Shown: in pieces, positions 4,974-5,106 of the stretch
Numbering within the stretch: the stretch's first letter is position 1
Layout: the number at the start of each line of letters is the position of its first letter
DNA from: Bacteroidota bacterium
Lineage (GTDB): Bacteria; Bacteroidota; Bacteroidia; Bacteroidales; UBA932
Length of the DNA: 5,106 bases
Direction: 5' to 3'
Assembly: GCA_009778375.1 (NCBI GenBank)
Contig: WRJW01000113.1
Coordinates: 1 to 5,106 of the forward strand
Notes under the pieces: model-generated
What the model was told of the DNA's origin: nothing
Seen by the model: only the letters and a program-made list of their open reading frames with translations
Database searches by the model: none
Translations under genes and position numbers: made by a program

Positions 4974-5106
4974 CAGGTAACAGGCGGTTTAGCTTCGCTG
5001 CTACTTCGTGGTGGCAAAAGCGGGGGTGTAACGGCTCGAAAGTTTAATGGTGAAAGAAAAAGTTGTACCTTCGTTGTTGGTTTGGTGAGCCCCCGCCTGC
5101 GCCAAG
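4974..5106 (+). repeat. Intergenic inverted-repeat module, copy B (cut by window end)
   Basis: The second copy starts 10 bases after the stop of the secreted-protein gene with CAGGTAAC (4974-4981). Bases 4974-4990 match 4159-4175 of copy A at 14 of 17 positions. After an extra segment of about 22 bases absent from copy A come GCGGGGG (5020-5026), GTAAC (5028-5032), TACCTTCG (5066-5073) and CCCCCGC (5090-5096) followed by CTGCGCCAAG. The arms GCGGGGG/CCCCCGC are perfectly complementary, and TGGC (5012-5015) also pairs with GCCA (5101-5104). The expected outer GTTACCTG box would lie just beyond the window. The promoter box would read into the next, unseen gene. Confidence 0.72.
5066..5073 (+). 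promoter_or_regulatory. Promoter-like box TACCTTCG in module copy B
   Basis: TACCTTCG has one mismatch to TAnnTTTG and lies 16 bases before the C-rich arm, exactly as TATCTTTG does in copy A. It lies 33 bases after GGGGGTGTAAC, against 35 in copy A. A TTTA at 5043-5046, 19 bases upstream, could act as a weak -33 element. It would drive a gene beyond the window end. Confidence 0.45.

Overview
The window looks like a chromosomal segment of a Bacteroidetes bacterium, most likely order Bacteroidales. The PRPP synthetase closely follows the Bacteroides-type sequence pattern (YFGWARQDRK loop, DLHADQIQGFF, KSR.KANVV). The promoter-like sites have the Bacteroidetes TAnnTTTG form, and starts generally lack strong Shine-Dalgarno sequences. 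All genes are on the + strand.

Positions 1-3291 hold a tightly packed housekeeping operon. It contains the C-terminal part of an aspartate dehydrogenase (nadX, cut by the window start), the ribosome-assembly GTPase engB, PRPP synthetase prs, NAD synthetase nadE, and a 70-residue single-pass membrane protein. Neighbouring genes overlap by 8-10 bases or are separated by 2-16. The theme is de novo NAD synthesis: NadX makes iminoaspartate, Prs supplies the PRPP used by quinolinate phosphoribosyltransferase, and NadE performs the last step. EngB is an essential-type passenger.

From about 3292 the character changes to AT-rich accessory DNA. A 264-residue protein (3353-4147) has a four-cysteine zinc-ribbon-like N-terminus and a long charged helical region built partly from an 81-base repeat. 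After it comes a 130-base inverted-repeat module (4159-4288) enclosing a consensus Bacteroidetes promoter (TATCTTTG). Next is a gene for a secreted protein of unknown function (4370-4963). A second copy of the same module (from 4974) runs off the window end.

The most interesting signal is this pair of modules. They share the order CAG(A/G)TAAC, GGGGGTGTAAC, 33-35 bases, a TAnCTTnG promoter box, 16 bases, then a C-rich arm CCCCC(A/G)CCTGCG. The G-rich and C-rich arms are complementary in each copy and differ between copies by a compensatory T:A to C:G change. This suggests a selected DNA structure between accessory genes, such as a cassette recombination site, an invertible promoter, or a dispersed palindromic element. 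None of these can be proven from this window alone.
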